Origin: Basidiobolus meristosporus CBS 931.73
Lineage: Eukaryota > Basidiobolomycota > Basidiobolomycetes > Basidiobolales > Basidiobolaceae
Reading direction: 5' to 3'
DNA length: 64,000 nucleotides
Assembly (NCBI GenBank): GCA_002104905.1
Contig: MCFE01000111.1
Span: 1 to 64,000 of the forward strand
Shown here piece by piece: positions 34,930 to 47,147 of this stretch (positions are counted from its first letter, which is position 1; every line of letters begins with the position of its first letter). The position numbers and the translations under genes are program-made. Under the pieces are notes generated by a model. The model was not told where the DNA came from and ran no database searches. It worked only from the letters and a program-made list of their open reading frames with translations.

Positions 34930-36175
34930 TGAATATATAAACTTATGTCCTCATTGATCCAGCCTACTTTCACATATATACCACCAAAAAATAAGGCAGA
35001 GCTGTCTGGTTACCAACCAGACCCCACTACAGACAGCAACCCAAGAACAGTTGGACAGCAGCTTGCTTTGACATTTGGTGCAGCAAGCAGGCTGCATCCA
35101 AAAAAGGCCATGTATATGGTGTCACAAAGTGTTTAAGCTCATCAATGGTAGAGGAATATCTGGCCCTGAGGGATAAGCAAATTGGAGATTTGGCCATACT
35201 ACCAATCAACAGAATGCTAATAGTATTCAGATGGTTCATCATAACAGAGTATGAGGCTGATGGCACATTTGAAGGATAAAGCCTGACTTGTAGGCAAAGA
35301 ATACTTTCAACACCAGGAATAGACTATATCAAGACCTTTGCTCTGGTAGCCAAGTTTAATTTCATCACACTAATATTGACTATTGCAGCCAAAATAAGTC
35401 ATTTATTCATCAAGTGAGTATAAATGTTGCATTCTTGAGTGAGGAAATTGATGAAGATAAGTACATGGACAGCCTGATGGGCTTGCGGACCAATATAGTT
35501 ATCAATTGGTCTGCCAGCCTCAGATATATCTCTATGGTCTCATACAGGCAGGCTGGGCCTAGGATTACAAGACAGATTGTGATTGGAGATCTCTGAGCTT
35601 CCAAGGAGGGAGTGCTGACTGTAGTAACAGCTATATGTCAGATAGAACAAATCCAACTCTATCAGCTCCATAAGTGGAGGATCTTATTACAGCCACTAAT
35701 CACCAAAAGCAATTTGAAGAGACTAAATCTGGTCCATCAAAGGAGTGTGAAATGTCCAATCTAGCAGACCCCATTTGCTAATTGGGGATCAGCCAACCCA
35801 AAGATGAAGTTTTCCCTAGTCAGAAATTCTGAACTAGGATCCTAATGGAGTCAAATTTAATGTTGAATACATTTGAGATGTACTAAATGGAAGAATGTGA
35901 GCAGGGAGCTACCCTAATGGAGACAAGCCTTGACTGGGTCAAAACTCAACCATATTAAGAAAGCCTAGTGCTATCAGAAAGCCTTGACTTCCAATACCAA
36001 TCTATTGAACACTGTATGATACATAGCATGCTTGGAAAACAGACTGATATCTCTCATTCAGTTGGAGTTATCCGCCAGCATAATCAGAACTTTGCATCTG
36101 ATCATATGACAACAGTTAAGCAGATCCCTATGAGAAATAACTTGGTATTGCAGGTTGATCCAATCCTGATCAGCC
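34930..36175 (+). pseudogene. Ty1/copia pol relic
   Basis: The plus strand shows broken copia reverse-transcriptase segments: EYEADGTFEG near 35250, then TPGIDYIKTFALVAKFNFIT (about 35310-35370), and LDFQYQSIEHCMIHSMLG plus TDISHSVGVIRQ (35986-36080). Each aligns by eye with the copia pol at 60814-63141. Frameshifts and stops throughout. Confidence 0.7.
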
Positions 36176-37460
36176 ATCAAGATCCCATCAGGAGACTGTT
36201 ATAAAACCAGCAGCTTGGAATTAATGACCATCTACACAATCTTATGACTGGAGCACAACGCATTTGGCTAATTTTACCGCCAAAAGAGTTTAAAATCATA
36301 ACAGTGTTCAAGCAGTGTTTTGCCAAGGGTGCCATGGCATTGTTGCGGTCAAAGTGCACTCTACAGCAACTTGCATGGATCTAACTGGCCAGTACATCCA
36401 GTTGCCCTACATGGCAAAAAACTTGAAGGTGTTTTGATGGCCTCTTAGCAAACCTCTGTTGGTATTATTACGGCAGTATGGTAGCCTACAGCTAGTTCTG
36501 CATAATGCTACTGTATCAATTGACCAAAAGGTATTTTCTTTTTCTACCTCCACTTGCACAATTCATATATTACACTGTAAAATCCCCCTCTTTATTTGCT
36601 TACCTGCTACAACCTTGCGTATTCCACATATAGTTCAAATCAAAAACAACTATGGCCTCTGGCATACTAAGCTCTACAAATGTGTACACCTGCCATAATT
36701 AGCATACTACTATCACCTCAACTTTATGGCTTTTTAATATGATACTTGCAAAGTTGCCATAAACCTTATATTGCTTAAAACATATATCTATATGTAAATA
36801 ATTTAGTCCCACAGGTGGATCCAATCCAGATCAGCCATTGGGATCCTGTTAAGAGACCATCATAACACCAGCAGCTTGTAATTAGTGACCCATGTAGCAA
36901 TCTTATGACAGGATTACAACTGTGTTTTGCCAATTTTACTACCAAATAAAGTGATAAAACTTGAAAAGATTTGATTGGCGCTGTGACAATAATTGCATGG
37001 TATTGTTATGGTCTTATTACGCTCTACAACCAGTTTAAATGATACCAACCAGCCAGGGCATCCAATTGCCTTATATGGCAAGAAGCTTGACGGTATTTCA
37101 ACAGCCTCACAGCAAGACTCTGATGGCATTATATTGGCAGTATGATGGCCTATGGCTGGTTCTGTATAATGCTACCATACCAATTTACCAAGTGGTATTT
37201 GCATTTTTGACCTTCCCTTGTGCAATTCATATATTCCACTGTAGAATCACCCCTCTTTATTTGCTTACCCACTACTACCTTGGGTATTCCACATACAATT
37301 TGAATCAAAAGAACTATGGCCTCCTGCTTACCAACCTCTACAAACATGCACACCTGCTGCATTTGACATACTTCTATCACCTCAACTTTATGGCTTTTTA
37401 GTTTGATACTTGCAAAGTTGCCATATACCTTGTACTGCTGGTAACACATACATCTTGCAA
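36156..37460. repeat. Tandem duplication of about 657 bp
   Basis: The segment from 36156 (caggttgatccaatcctgatcagcc) repeats from 36813 (caggtggatccaatccagatcagcc) through about 37460, with many substitutions. The second copy continues into the Tnp2 relic flank. A third, inverted copy lies at about 54060-54556. Confidence 0.65.
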
Positions 37461-37738
37461 ACCTATGCTTGCTTGTTGCCACTTCTGCCATGAATACCTC
37501 CTGAATATCCACAAATAACTTCTTGGTACATACCTAATATATTCCTTCTCCCTGCTGGATTCTAGTCCCCCTTATAGGTGCGCCCTGGCTCTTGTTTGTG
37601 TAAATTCTGTATTGAATGGTGTAAAAGTTGGCTTGTGACCAAGAGAAATCCGTCATACCTTGGTAGAGCTTTCCTAATAAAACTTAGTTGCTTGTTGCAC
37701 CCAACCATACTTTGCATTACTTAACTGATTACCCATGC

Positions 37739-38777
37739 TGTAGTGGGGTGACAGTGACACCCACTGACAGATGTGCTCATTCCCATATTTTCTACTTCCC
37801 TATATCTCTACTACACTTATTCTAGTTTTATCCCATTTGTCTTACCTAATCAGTACTATCCCATAAGCTGGTTAACTATCACACATGATTACCTTATTGC
37901 ATAAGTTACCCCTGCTATATTAGGCAGGTACCTGCACCAGTACCTGTGTCACATGACCAACCTGTGTCCCCATCCCTACCACTTCCATACCATATATGGT
38001 ATCCCTATGTTACACAGGTTTCAGAATACTGATTCCTGATTGGTTGGATGTGCTGTGCCTCTTAGAGCCTTCCGGCACCTACTTAGAACATTCTTAGGTC
38101 ATTCTAATGTCATTAAGAATTCTATTGATATCCAGAACCTTCTGGAACACCATGACTAGTAATCACTTAGCCAGCAAGAAAAGTATATAAGGGAGGCTAT
38201 CCCTCAACAATAAATCATTATCCCTTTTATCAATATATCAACTTGTTGATTAGTGTGATCACTGCTACCTGCTGCTACCTGAACTTCCAACCCCAGACCA
38301 CAGGACACTCCCAGGAAACTGCGCTGACAGCCAACTGACCTTGAAGGCACTACTTGTGAGGAATACTCAGAGTAGGTATCTTTTATTATATTTGATTCTT
38401 TCCCAAGTTTGTTCTTGTACAGGCAAAGATACTTTTCTGTCTTTGTAACTATTGAACACAGATGCATTCTGATCAATTCTCTGCTTGTGGAGTTTACAGT
38501 TGTTTTGACTTTGGAAGCTTTAGTACATTGTCATCTCAAAGGATGCTGAACCCAGCACATACTTTTGTTAAGACACCAACTAAGTTGGGGATTGTAGCTC
38601 AATTGTTTTCCCTTGACAAGCTTATGGCTTTATTCCCCTTCACATTAGATTAGAGTCAGAACCCAAGTATTCCTAGCAAGCTTTTGCCAGAGGTAATTGT
38701 ACCCAGTGAACACCCCACACACAAAACTCTTGAGAAGTGTTGGACGTATCTCTCCCTTGGACCTATACACCACCACA
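37739..38777 (+). repeat. 5' LTR of element A (1,039 bp)
   Basis: TG...CA termini. Contains a TATAAGGG promoter-like box near 38187 and AATAAATCA after it. Compared with the 3' LTR it lacks about 34 bp near 37915 and has scattered substitutions, so the insertion is not recent. Confidence 0.88.
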
Positions 38778-38797
38778 TATTTGGCACCCAATGTGGG
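38778..38797 (+). other. Primer-binding-site-like sequence of element A
   Basis: TTTGGCACCCAATGTGGGG begins 1-2 bases after the LTR, the usual position for a tRNA primer site. It is not complementary to the 3' end of the tRNA-Arg in this window. Confidence 0.55.
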
Positions 38798-38917
38798 GGG
38801 TTCATACAAGCTCCCTAGGACCCAACAAGATTTTCCTGAAGATTTGAGCTGTTATCCACTTATTGAAATAAGACTACAGATATTATCAAGATTACAACAC
38901 CAACCTACCTGCCCAAA

Positions 38918-41295
38918 ATGAATTCTATGCCATTACCACTCTCACATGGAGCCCCACAGTTTGATGGAAAGAATGTGGAAAGCTTCATATTCAAATGGGA
39001 GAATCTCTGCAAGATGTGCAGCCTATCTGAGCAAGAAATGGCTGAAGACTTCCCCTACTACTGCACCAATGATATTACCACTAAGCTTCTCTGACAAGGA
39101 GACATTCTCACTGATTGGGCCTTAATGAAGACATACCTACTGACCAAGTATGGTAGACCCCAGATATACAATGGAATTGAAGACCTCAGACACTTTGGAA
39201 GGACTGGACTTTCCAAGCTACCACTTAAGGAGTTCATTCAACAGTATGAAGATATTAGACTTGTTCCGTTGGATAGTGCCACATTGAGCCATGAGTGCCA
39301 AATGATGCCATAGTGTGCCGGAGAGGTCAAATGAGCCTATACTTGGCCACAGAGTGTGAAACATAGCTCTGCATCTTCATGTAAAGCAGCCCCTGTGTTT
39401 CACCCATTGCACAGGAGAAAATCCATTTTTTGACATTTTTTTGTGGATCAATGTAGCTCAGGATGTGTAAGAGCACAGGAGAACTGAAGATATGCATCTG
39501 GTACTCAATACCCATGGCACTCTGAGTCTAGCTCCTGTAGCTTGTATCATGTCACAAAAATGAATGGCACTATCTTGGTCCACTGGTACTATCTGGCACT
39601 ATATTTAAATATTAGCCCTAAAGTAAGATCTATACAAAGCACTTATAGTGCCAGATAGTACCAGTGGACCAAGATAGTGCCATTCATTTTTGTGACATGA
39701 TACAAGCTACAGGAGCTAGATTCAGAGTGCCATGGGTATTGAGTACCAGATGCATATTTTCAATCTGCTTGTGCTCTAATACATCCTGCACAACATTGAT
39801 CCAAAAAAAAAGGTCAAAAAATGGATTTTCTCCAACACAATGAGTGAAACACAAGGGCTGCTTTGCATGAAGATGTGGAGCTATGTTTCACACTCTGTGG
39901 CCAGGTAGAGGCTCAATTGGCCTCTCTGGCACACTATGGCATCATTTGGCACTCATGGCTCAATGTGGCACTATCCAATGGAACAAGTCTATTGCCAAGC
40001 CACTCCTAGAGTCCCAGGCTATAACTGAGTTTACCATGACACTTTACCTTGCACAAGGGCTTCCCCAGGACTTGGCAAGGAAGGTTGACTTACATGTAGC
40101 CAAGGATGACAAGTCTGGCATTCCTTGCTTTGCAGAGATGAAACATGTTCTCCTAGAGGCAAAGCAAACTTCCACCTTTATGAGACTCCTGACATCCAAT
40201 CTGCCAGACCAGTCAACCAAGGAGCCAAGGTGTGCTGTTGCTGACAATCAGACCTACACTACCAACAGAATTGACCAACTTGCTGTACAGCTACAAAAGC
40301 TAGCCCTCAAGATTAATGGCTTGGCTGAGGTAGCTACTGAGGGCCAAAGACCTTTGCCCAGACACAGCATCTGGTGTGACTCTACTCAGCATGCCAGACA
40401 AGAATGCTCAGAGTTTAGTCAGCTACTCAGCAAAGGAGCAGTACAGTTTGATGCTGATGAAATGCTTGCTGACAAGGAAGGAAGAAGGATTCCCACTAAT
40501 TCCAGAAGAGGAGGGATGAGAGCCCTTTTCCAGAAATCTGACTCAGCAACCAGAAATATTACTGTTGATGTCCCTATTGGGACTCATACAGTGAATCCAA
40601 GCAGCCCTGACAACAGACAATACAAAGTTGATGCCTTTGCTACCAAAAGACACCTCTCTGAAGAACCTGCCAAACCCATCCCTAGAAGACCACAATTTGA
40701 AGAACCTGAAGTTGTTATTGACAAGAGGCCTAGTATGCTGCCCACCCAAGTTCCATTGCCTCACTTTCAGATGACCACAAAGATAGCAAGCTACACAAGC
40801 CCTCAACTGAATACTGAGAAGCTGCTGAAGTGGAACCTCACTTTGTTGGTTGGAGAAGTCATGAGTGTATCCCCATCTGTTAAGAAGACCTTTGATGAGC
40901 AGCTTAGAACAAGACAACAAGCTGTTGAACATATGGACACCCATATAATTCAGACAAACCATGAAGTTCACCAAAAGGATGACAACACTACTGAATATAA
41001 GACCTTTTACTCAGTTGCAACTGCTATGGTGAAAGGGTATATATATGATGACCCTGTTGACTGCAATATTGACAGTGGCCCAGAGATTTGTGTTATGCCA
41101 CTAGACTTCAGGAAGACACTTAGAGGCAAGGAGCTACTGCCTGTTGATAAAGATATTGGATGGAACATGACTGATGCAAACTCAGGATCTAGTCCACTCT
41201 ATGGTGTATTCACAAGTCCCCTATTGAGGTCAAAGGAATCATGGTCTGGCTTCCCCACTTCATCTGCCAGAAGGCTGACTTTGACCTTCTGCTAG
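38918..41295 (+). pseudogene. Element A gag and protease, interrupted
   Basis: Starts MNSMPLPLSHGAPQFDGK. An in-frame TGA at 39092 (probably from CGA) and the foldback element at 39257-39990 break it. After the foldback the same frame resumes (AKPLLESQAITEFTM) through a Lys/Pro-rich region to a protease-like DSGPEICVMP near 41072. A frameshift near 41220 moves DLLLGRPW into the next frame. No conventional zinc knuckle is seen; one CDSTQHARQEC is weakly similar. Confidence 0.8.
39257..39990. mobile_element. Foldback element FB1 (two 344-bp arms, 46-bp loop)
   Basis: Left arm 39257-39600, loop 39601-39646, right arm 39647-39990. The arms are near-perfect inverted copies starting AGACTTGTTCC(G/A)TTGGATAG. 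The 3-bp duplication ATT flanks it (39254-39256 and 39991-39993). Removing the element and one ATT restores the gag reading frame. No coding capacity. Probably a non-autonomous DNA element. Confidence 0.88.
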
Positions 41296-44200
41296 GTAGA
41301 CCATGGGAAGCCAGTACCAGGGCTACAACTACCAACTATTCCAATGGATCAGTATGGTACACCATACAAGGATCAAACCCAGGACTACAGTCAACCTTGC
41401 GTGGTGTAACACCCAACAATAAGAGGACCCATACTGCTTGCCAGAAGACACATCTTGTTATAGAAGAAGAAGAGGAGCCTGACAATATACACCCCAACAT
41501 TTGGAGCTGCTCATTAGGTATACAGGAGCAGACAGCTATGGTTAAAACAAAATACAAGACAGTGGAACAAAAGATTAGACCATCACTTACACCTTTGACT
41601 GATGGATCTCAACCTGCTGCTTACATTAGACCACCAGAAGAAACGCCAGAAGATATACAACTTACACCTGAGAGACTTAAGCAACTTATCATTAGTGATG
41701 GAAACCTAACATCAGAGGAGATACTGTTATTTGAATAAACCTTAAAAAGGCATGATAAGACCTTCTCATATAATGACAAGGAGATGGGACTCTTAAAGAC
41801 ATCAGTTGAAAAACCCATCAAGATTCTTACAGTGCCCCACACACCCTGGTCATTTAAGCCTTACCCACTGCCCAGAGGTCTCCAAGCTGATGTGCATGAC
41901 CTACTCTAGAAGAAGATAGAAGCTGGTATCCTAGAACCTTGCCATGGACCTTATGCTAACCAATGATTTGTGACCAAAAAGAAGAATGGAAAGCTCCAAT
42001 TCATTCAAGACATGCATCCTGCAAATGCTCTCACTATAAGAGATGCTGCTATACCTCCATCTATTGATGACTTTGCAGAAAGCTTTAGTGGCCACTCCAT
42101 CTACTCAACATACAATCTCTACTCAGGATATGACCAGATCCCCCTTGATGAGACATCAAGAGATATGTTTGCACTACAGACACCATTTGGACTATTAGGG
42201 ATGGCAAGACTCAGCCAAGGGGCTACAAACTCCATGGCTCAGTTCCAGAGATGCATGGTGAATGTGCTGTATCAATTTATATCTGAGAAGCTTGCTGTCT
42301 TTGTTGATGACATGGGCATCAAAGGACCAAAAATCTGGGACACCACTGAAGTTATGCCTGGAGTAAGAAAGTTTGTCTATGTCCATATTTCAGAAAATGA
42401 TGCCATATTAGGAGCCATTGAAGAAGCTGGACTCACCATCAGTGGTGAGAAAAGCAGCTTTGGTGTATCAGAGATATTGATTGATGGACAAAAATGCAAC
42501 ACCTTTGGTTGTTCACCTGTAGACTCCAAGACACAAAAGATATGCTATACAGAGAAAGAATACCCCATTTATCTGGGGAGAAGAGCAAGAAGAAGCCATG
42601 CAGTTACTGAAAGAGGCCTTAGTATCTCCACCAGTTCTAAGACCTCTTGACTATCAGAACACTGAATGCCCACCTATTCTCACAGTGGATGCAAGCCCTA
42701 TAGGAGCTGGAGCACTACTTGGCCAAGATGATGAAGATGGCAACCACTATGCCTGCAGATATGAGAGCTGCCTATTCTCTTCTAGAGAACAAAGATACTC
42801 ACAGATTAAGAGAGAGCAACTAGGAGCTGTGAAGATGCTGAGGAAGCTGAAGTCACAAATCTACATGACACATTTCATCCTGGAGACAGATCCCAAGCCA
42901 CTTATAGGAATGATCAACAAGTCTGACATACCTGATGATGCCACAAACCAATGGATGGCATGGCTGAAAATGTTTGACTTTGAGGTCAGAAATATTGCTG
43001 GCAAGACAAATGTTGTGGCTGATACACTCCCCAGGAAGGGACCACTATTATTTCAACACTTGGACCCTCACTTTGATAATATTATTGATGCAGAGATCCA
43101 ACAGATTGCCATCAAAGACCAAGAGAGAACTACCTGGAGTTTGATCAACAAATATCTAAGGTCACTTAAAAAACCTAGTTGGATGGAAATTCAGGAGTTT
43201 AGAAAACTCAGGAAGAAGGTACACCACTACCATCTCAAAGATGATCTTCTCTTTAAGCAAATGAAGCCTGGACTTATGCCAAGAAGAGTAGTCACTACCC
43301 CACAAGAGCAACTGAACATCATGACAAATATCCACCAAGGAGAACCAGGAGGACATAGAGGACAAGAAGCCACCTACAATACCACAGCTCAGAGGTACTA
43401 CTGGGAAAACCTGTACTATGATATCCAACACTTTGTTGAGTCATGTGTAGCCTGCCAGAAGAGATCCTCCAAGCGTTATGAAGAACCACTGCATCCTACT
43501 TACACAATCTGTCTATGGCAAAAGGTTGGTATTGACCTTGTCCACATGCCAACAGCTGGATCAAAAAAGTACCTGATTATTGCTAGAGATGACCTTAGTG
43601 GATGGGCAGAGGCTCAAGCCTTGCCCAACAACAAGAGCCATACCATATGGAGATTTATACTTGAAGACATTAACTGCAGATTTGGCTGCATACAACAGTT
43701 TATTGCTGACAGAGGAGAGATGACATCCCAAATAATCCAGGAGTTGTGCTCAAAGTACAAGATACACATTTCTTTTACAACAGCTTACCACCCTCAAGCC
43801 AATGGAATGATAGAGAGAGGACATGGACCATTGGTGAACTCTCTTGTCAAGACCTGTGAAAATAACACAACTCTGTGGCCATAGAAATTACATCTTACAC
43901 TCTGGGCAGATAGAATTACTACCAAGAAAACAACTGGATTATTGCCATTCAAGCTACTCTACAGACATGACTGCATACTACCAGTTGAGTTAAACACAGT
44001 CACTTGGAGCTCATTAAATTGATGATCCAATATGCAGACTGAAGACCTCCTTGCAACTTGCATACAGCAACTAGATCACTGTAACTTAAATATCAGCAGA
44101 GCTGCTGAACAACTTAAGGATACACAACTGAAGAACAAGGTGTTCTTTCACAAATCACACCCAACAAGACCAAAACCACTATCATTAGGAGACCCAGTAT

Positions 44201-44397
44201 TACTCTATGATTCCACCTTGGACAAACAATGGAGTTGGAAGTTTGACAACAAATGGACTGGCCCCTACCTCATTTCCAAAGTGACTGGAAATGGAAGTTA
44301 TTACATATCCAAGCTTGACAGCACCCAGTTGAGAGCACCAGTTGCAGGAAACCAACTTAAGTTATTCAAGCATAGGAATCTTGCACATCAAGATTAG
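41241..44397 (+). pseudogene. Element A pol (RT, RNase H, integrase), broken
   Basis: Three main frames: the protease end and linker (41241-41738), RT (41970-42650) and RNase H to integrase (42598-43884), plus a chromodomain-less C-terminal tail (44032-44397). RT has FIQDMHPAN, SGYDQIPLD, LSQGATNSMAQFQR and FVDDMGIKGP. RNase H starts TVDASPIGAGALLGQ. Integrase has a zinc-finger region around CVACQKR and retains the D, D, E positions (GIDLVHMP, IADRGEMTS, GMIERGH). Stops near 41910, 41965, 43884 and 44022 kill it. Confidence 0.85.
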
Positions 44398-44435
44398 TTT
44401 GCGGTGACCCAAGCTCAAAGCTGAGAGGGGGTGGA

Positions 44436-45506
44436 TGTAGTAGGGTGACAGTGACACCCACTGACAGATGTGCTCATTCCCATATTTTCTACTTCCCTAT
44501 ATCTCTACTACACTTATTTGAGTTTTATCCCATTTGTCTTACCTGATCAGTACTATCCCATAAGCCAGTTGACTATCACACCTGCTTACCTTATTGCATA
44601 AGTTACCCCTCACTTTATGTAAGATTCCTAGCTATAAGGGCTTCTATATTAGGCAAGTACCTGTGCCAGTACCCATGACACATGATCAGCCTGTGTCACC
44701 ATCCCTACCACTTCCATACCATATATGGTCTCCCTATGTTACAAAGGTTTCAGAATACTGATTCCTGATTGGTTGGATGTGCTGTGCCTCTTAGAACCTT
44801 CCAGCACCTACTTAGAACATTCTTAGGTCATTCTGATGTCATTAAGAATTCTATTGATATCCAGAACCTTCTGGAACACCATGACCAGTAATCACTTAGC
44901 CAGCAAGAAAAGTATATAGGGGAGGCAATCCCTCAACAATAAATCATCATCCCTTTTATCAATATACCAACTTGTTGATTAGTGTGATCACTGCTACCTG
45001 CTGCTACCTGAACTTCTAACCCCAGACCACAGGACACTCCCAGGAAACTGCGCTGACAGCCAACTGACCTTGAAGGCACTACTTGTGAGGAATACTCAGA
45101 GTAGGTATCTTTTATTATATTTGATTCTTTCCCAAGTTTGTTCTTGTACAGGCAAAGATACTTTTCTGTCTTTGTAACTATTGAACACAGATGCATTCTG
45201 ATCAATTCTCTGCTTGTGGAGTTTACAGTTGTTTTGACTTTGGAAGCTTTAGTACATTGTCATCTCAAAGGATGCTGAACCCAGCACATACTTTTGTTAA
45301 GACACCAACTAAGTTGGGGATTGTAGCTCAATTGTTTTCCCTTGACAAGCTTATGGCTTTATTCCCCTTCACATTAGATTAGAGTCAGAACCCAAGTATT
45401 CCTAGCAAGCTTTTGCCAGAGGTTATCACACCCAGTGAACACCCCACACACAAAACACTTGAGAAGTGTTGGACATATCTCTCCCTTTGGCCTATACACC
45501 ACCACA
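44436..45506 (+). repeat. 3' LTR of element A (1,071 bp)
   Basis: Preceded by the polypurine tract at 44423-44435. Highly similar to the 5' LTR but longer by one indel of about 34 bp (44611-44645). Target duplication ATGC follows at 45507. Confidence 0.88.
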
Positions 45507-45510
45507 ATGC

Positions 45511-47147
45511 ATTGGGGCTGCATAGCTTCTTAATGCCATAGGTATAGGTGTCACCATGTGCACATTTGTTCTCAGTATTTTCCAAATCTTCCTGTCTGTC
45601 CTCCATGTGCCAACTTATCACATCCATGACAGACTTGAAGGTGATATTCTTGATGAGATTGGGATATGACAGTACCTTCAACTTGATTCATCATCCTATC
45701 TCCCCACACATCTGCTCCACAAGAAACTCCCAAATGTGAAGCAAGACCCAATATTCTCCACACACCATGCAAGATGGAGTAGAGAAATGATACAGTAGCA
45801 GCAGAGATCTACACATTCAGCTTTATGCTTGAAGTATAGCCACTCAAATCCTGTCACAAACATGTTGCATAACAGCTATAGATGCATCAAGTTGGCATTG
45901 GTGATCCGCTTCTGGATAAATATCCCTACAATGTCCACATATGACTCCCAATGCTTCCAATGTACTCTAGGTAGGAATGGCTTCAGAATGCCACTTGAAT
46001 AAATACATATCAAGCTCATCCAGTCTTTGCATTAGTATTGTCTCATATGCATATCAATATTGAATGGAGCCTGTGAGAAGTACTTAGTGTAGCAGTTACT
46101 CTGTAATATCTTGCCAATTTGTTCAAATTTCTCCAGAATCTCAAAGGGCTCATTTAGCTTGAAATGCCCCATGTACAACTTGGTCATCAGTATAGGGATA
46201 TTGTTGAAGAGCAAATGCATTGCTTCCAGCAGAAAGCTTTTGCTCCAGCAGATACCCTCTATCTTACGTATCTCTGGTTTCCAATTGATTCCATATTCTG
46301 GCCAATGGCTTTTAGCTTGCCAACTTTGCTGCATTTGCATGCTGACTTCTGTATGTTCTCTCTATGGGAAGATGATTTTCTTGGTACTGGTGTTTGGGTA
46401 ATAATAATTTGTGTGAGTGATGGAGTAAATCCCCTGGATCTCACGCATTTGACAGCAATACCATTCATTGTGCCCAGAAAAGCTGGCTATCTTGCTGATG
46501 GCTGGGGTGTCTTCAATGCAGATAATAATATGCACTTTTACATGATGGCCATTTACTGTTATCCTGCTGGAAAGCATACCAAACTCATCCAGCAATGGAT
46601 ACTGGTAGCTATCCAGGTTGGACAGTGATTTGGGCCCAGATACCAGTGAGACTACCATCATATTGTTGCTCTGATATTGTAAGATGGGTGGCAGATTCAG
46701 ATTGATGAGCATCAGTGGCCGGCAGGATTTGCTAGTAGAGTGCTTGTTTAATGAGAACCCATCAAGTGCTAAGGCAAAGGCATGGTAATTCATACCTTCA
46801 AGGTAGCCCTTGCTTATTAGCTGTTTCTAATGTTTGCCATCAAATATATTGGATATGTTTGTGCCTGATTGATACTGAGTACAGTACTGTATAGCTTTGC
46901 AATACTTGTTGGACTGCATTAGCTTCCTCAGATGGGGTATCATTAATAAATCTGGGGTGTAAACAACATTTTCCCTCAATGGTGGTGGATTGCTGACAGT
47001 TTGGACATGTTGCAATGGTAGTATTTTTGGATGTGAATGCCATGCAACTGTTAACACATGCTGGAATCAGGACAGTCTCTGGATTGTATGTTGCCAGCCA
47101 CATGATGGTTGTCCACTTGTACCATGTACATGGTAAGTGCATCCCGG
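45511..47147 (-). pseudogene. Tnp2-type transposase core of relic T2
   Basis: The minus strand encodes segments typical of the Tnp2 (En/Spm, CACTA) transposase family. First comes a CPNC region near 46985; then ALALDGFSLNKHS (46731-46775), NLDSYQYPLLDEFGMLSS, IIICIEDTPAISKIASFSGH and NEWYCCQMREIQGIY. These continue to KLYMGHFKLNEPFEILEKF (about 46150) and HQEYHLQVCHGC (about 45660). Family assignment is from remembered motif pattern. Frameshifts and stops throughout. Confidence 0.72.

Larger units (their letters stand above)
37739..45506 (+). mobile_element. Ty3-type LTR retrotransposon A, both LTRs, 7.8 kb, inactive
   Basis: Flanked by the 4-bp duplication ATGC (37735-37738 and 45507-45510). 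LTRs start TGTAG and end CACCACA. A primer-binding-like TTTGGCACCCAATGTGGGG follows the 5' LTR, and a polypurine tract GAGAGGGGGTGGA precedes the 3' LTR. Order is gag, protease, RT, RNase H, integrase. The RT box FVDDMGIKGP marks a distinct fungal Ty3 lineage. Gag carries an in-frame TGA (39092) and a foldback insertion; pol has frameshifts and stops. Confidence 0.88.

Noticed and set aside
38204-38653. Short ORFs (90 and 63 aa) repeated identically at 44933-45382
   Set aside because: They lie in the two LTRs of element A, so the conservation reflects LTR identity, not coding.
38778-38797. Local tRNA-Arg as the primer for element A
   Set aside because: The tRNA 3' end would require a primer site starting TGGAACCCAGCC; the element has TGGCACCCAATG.
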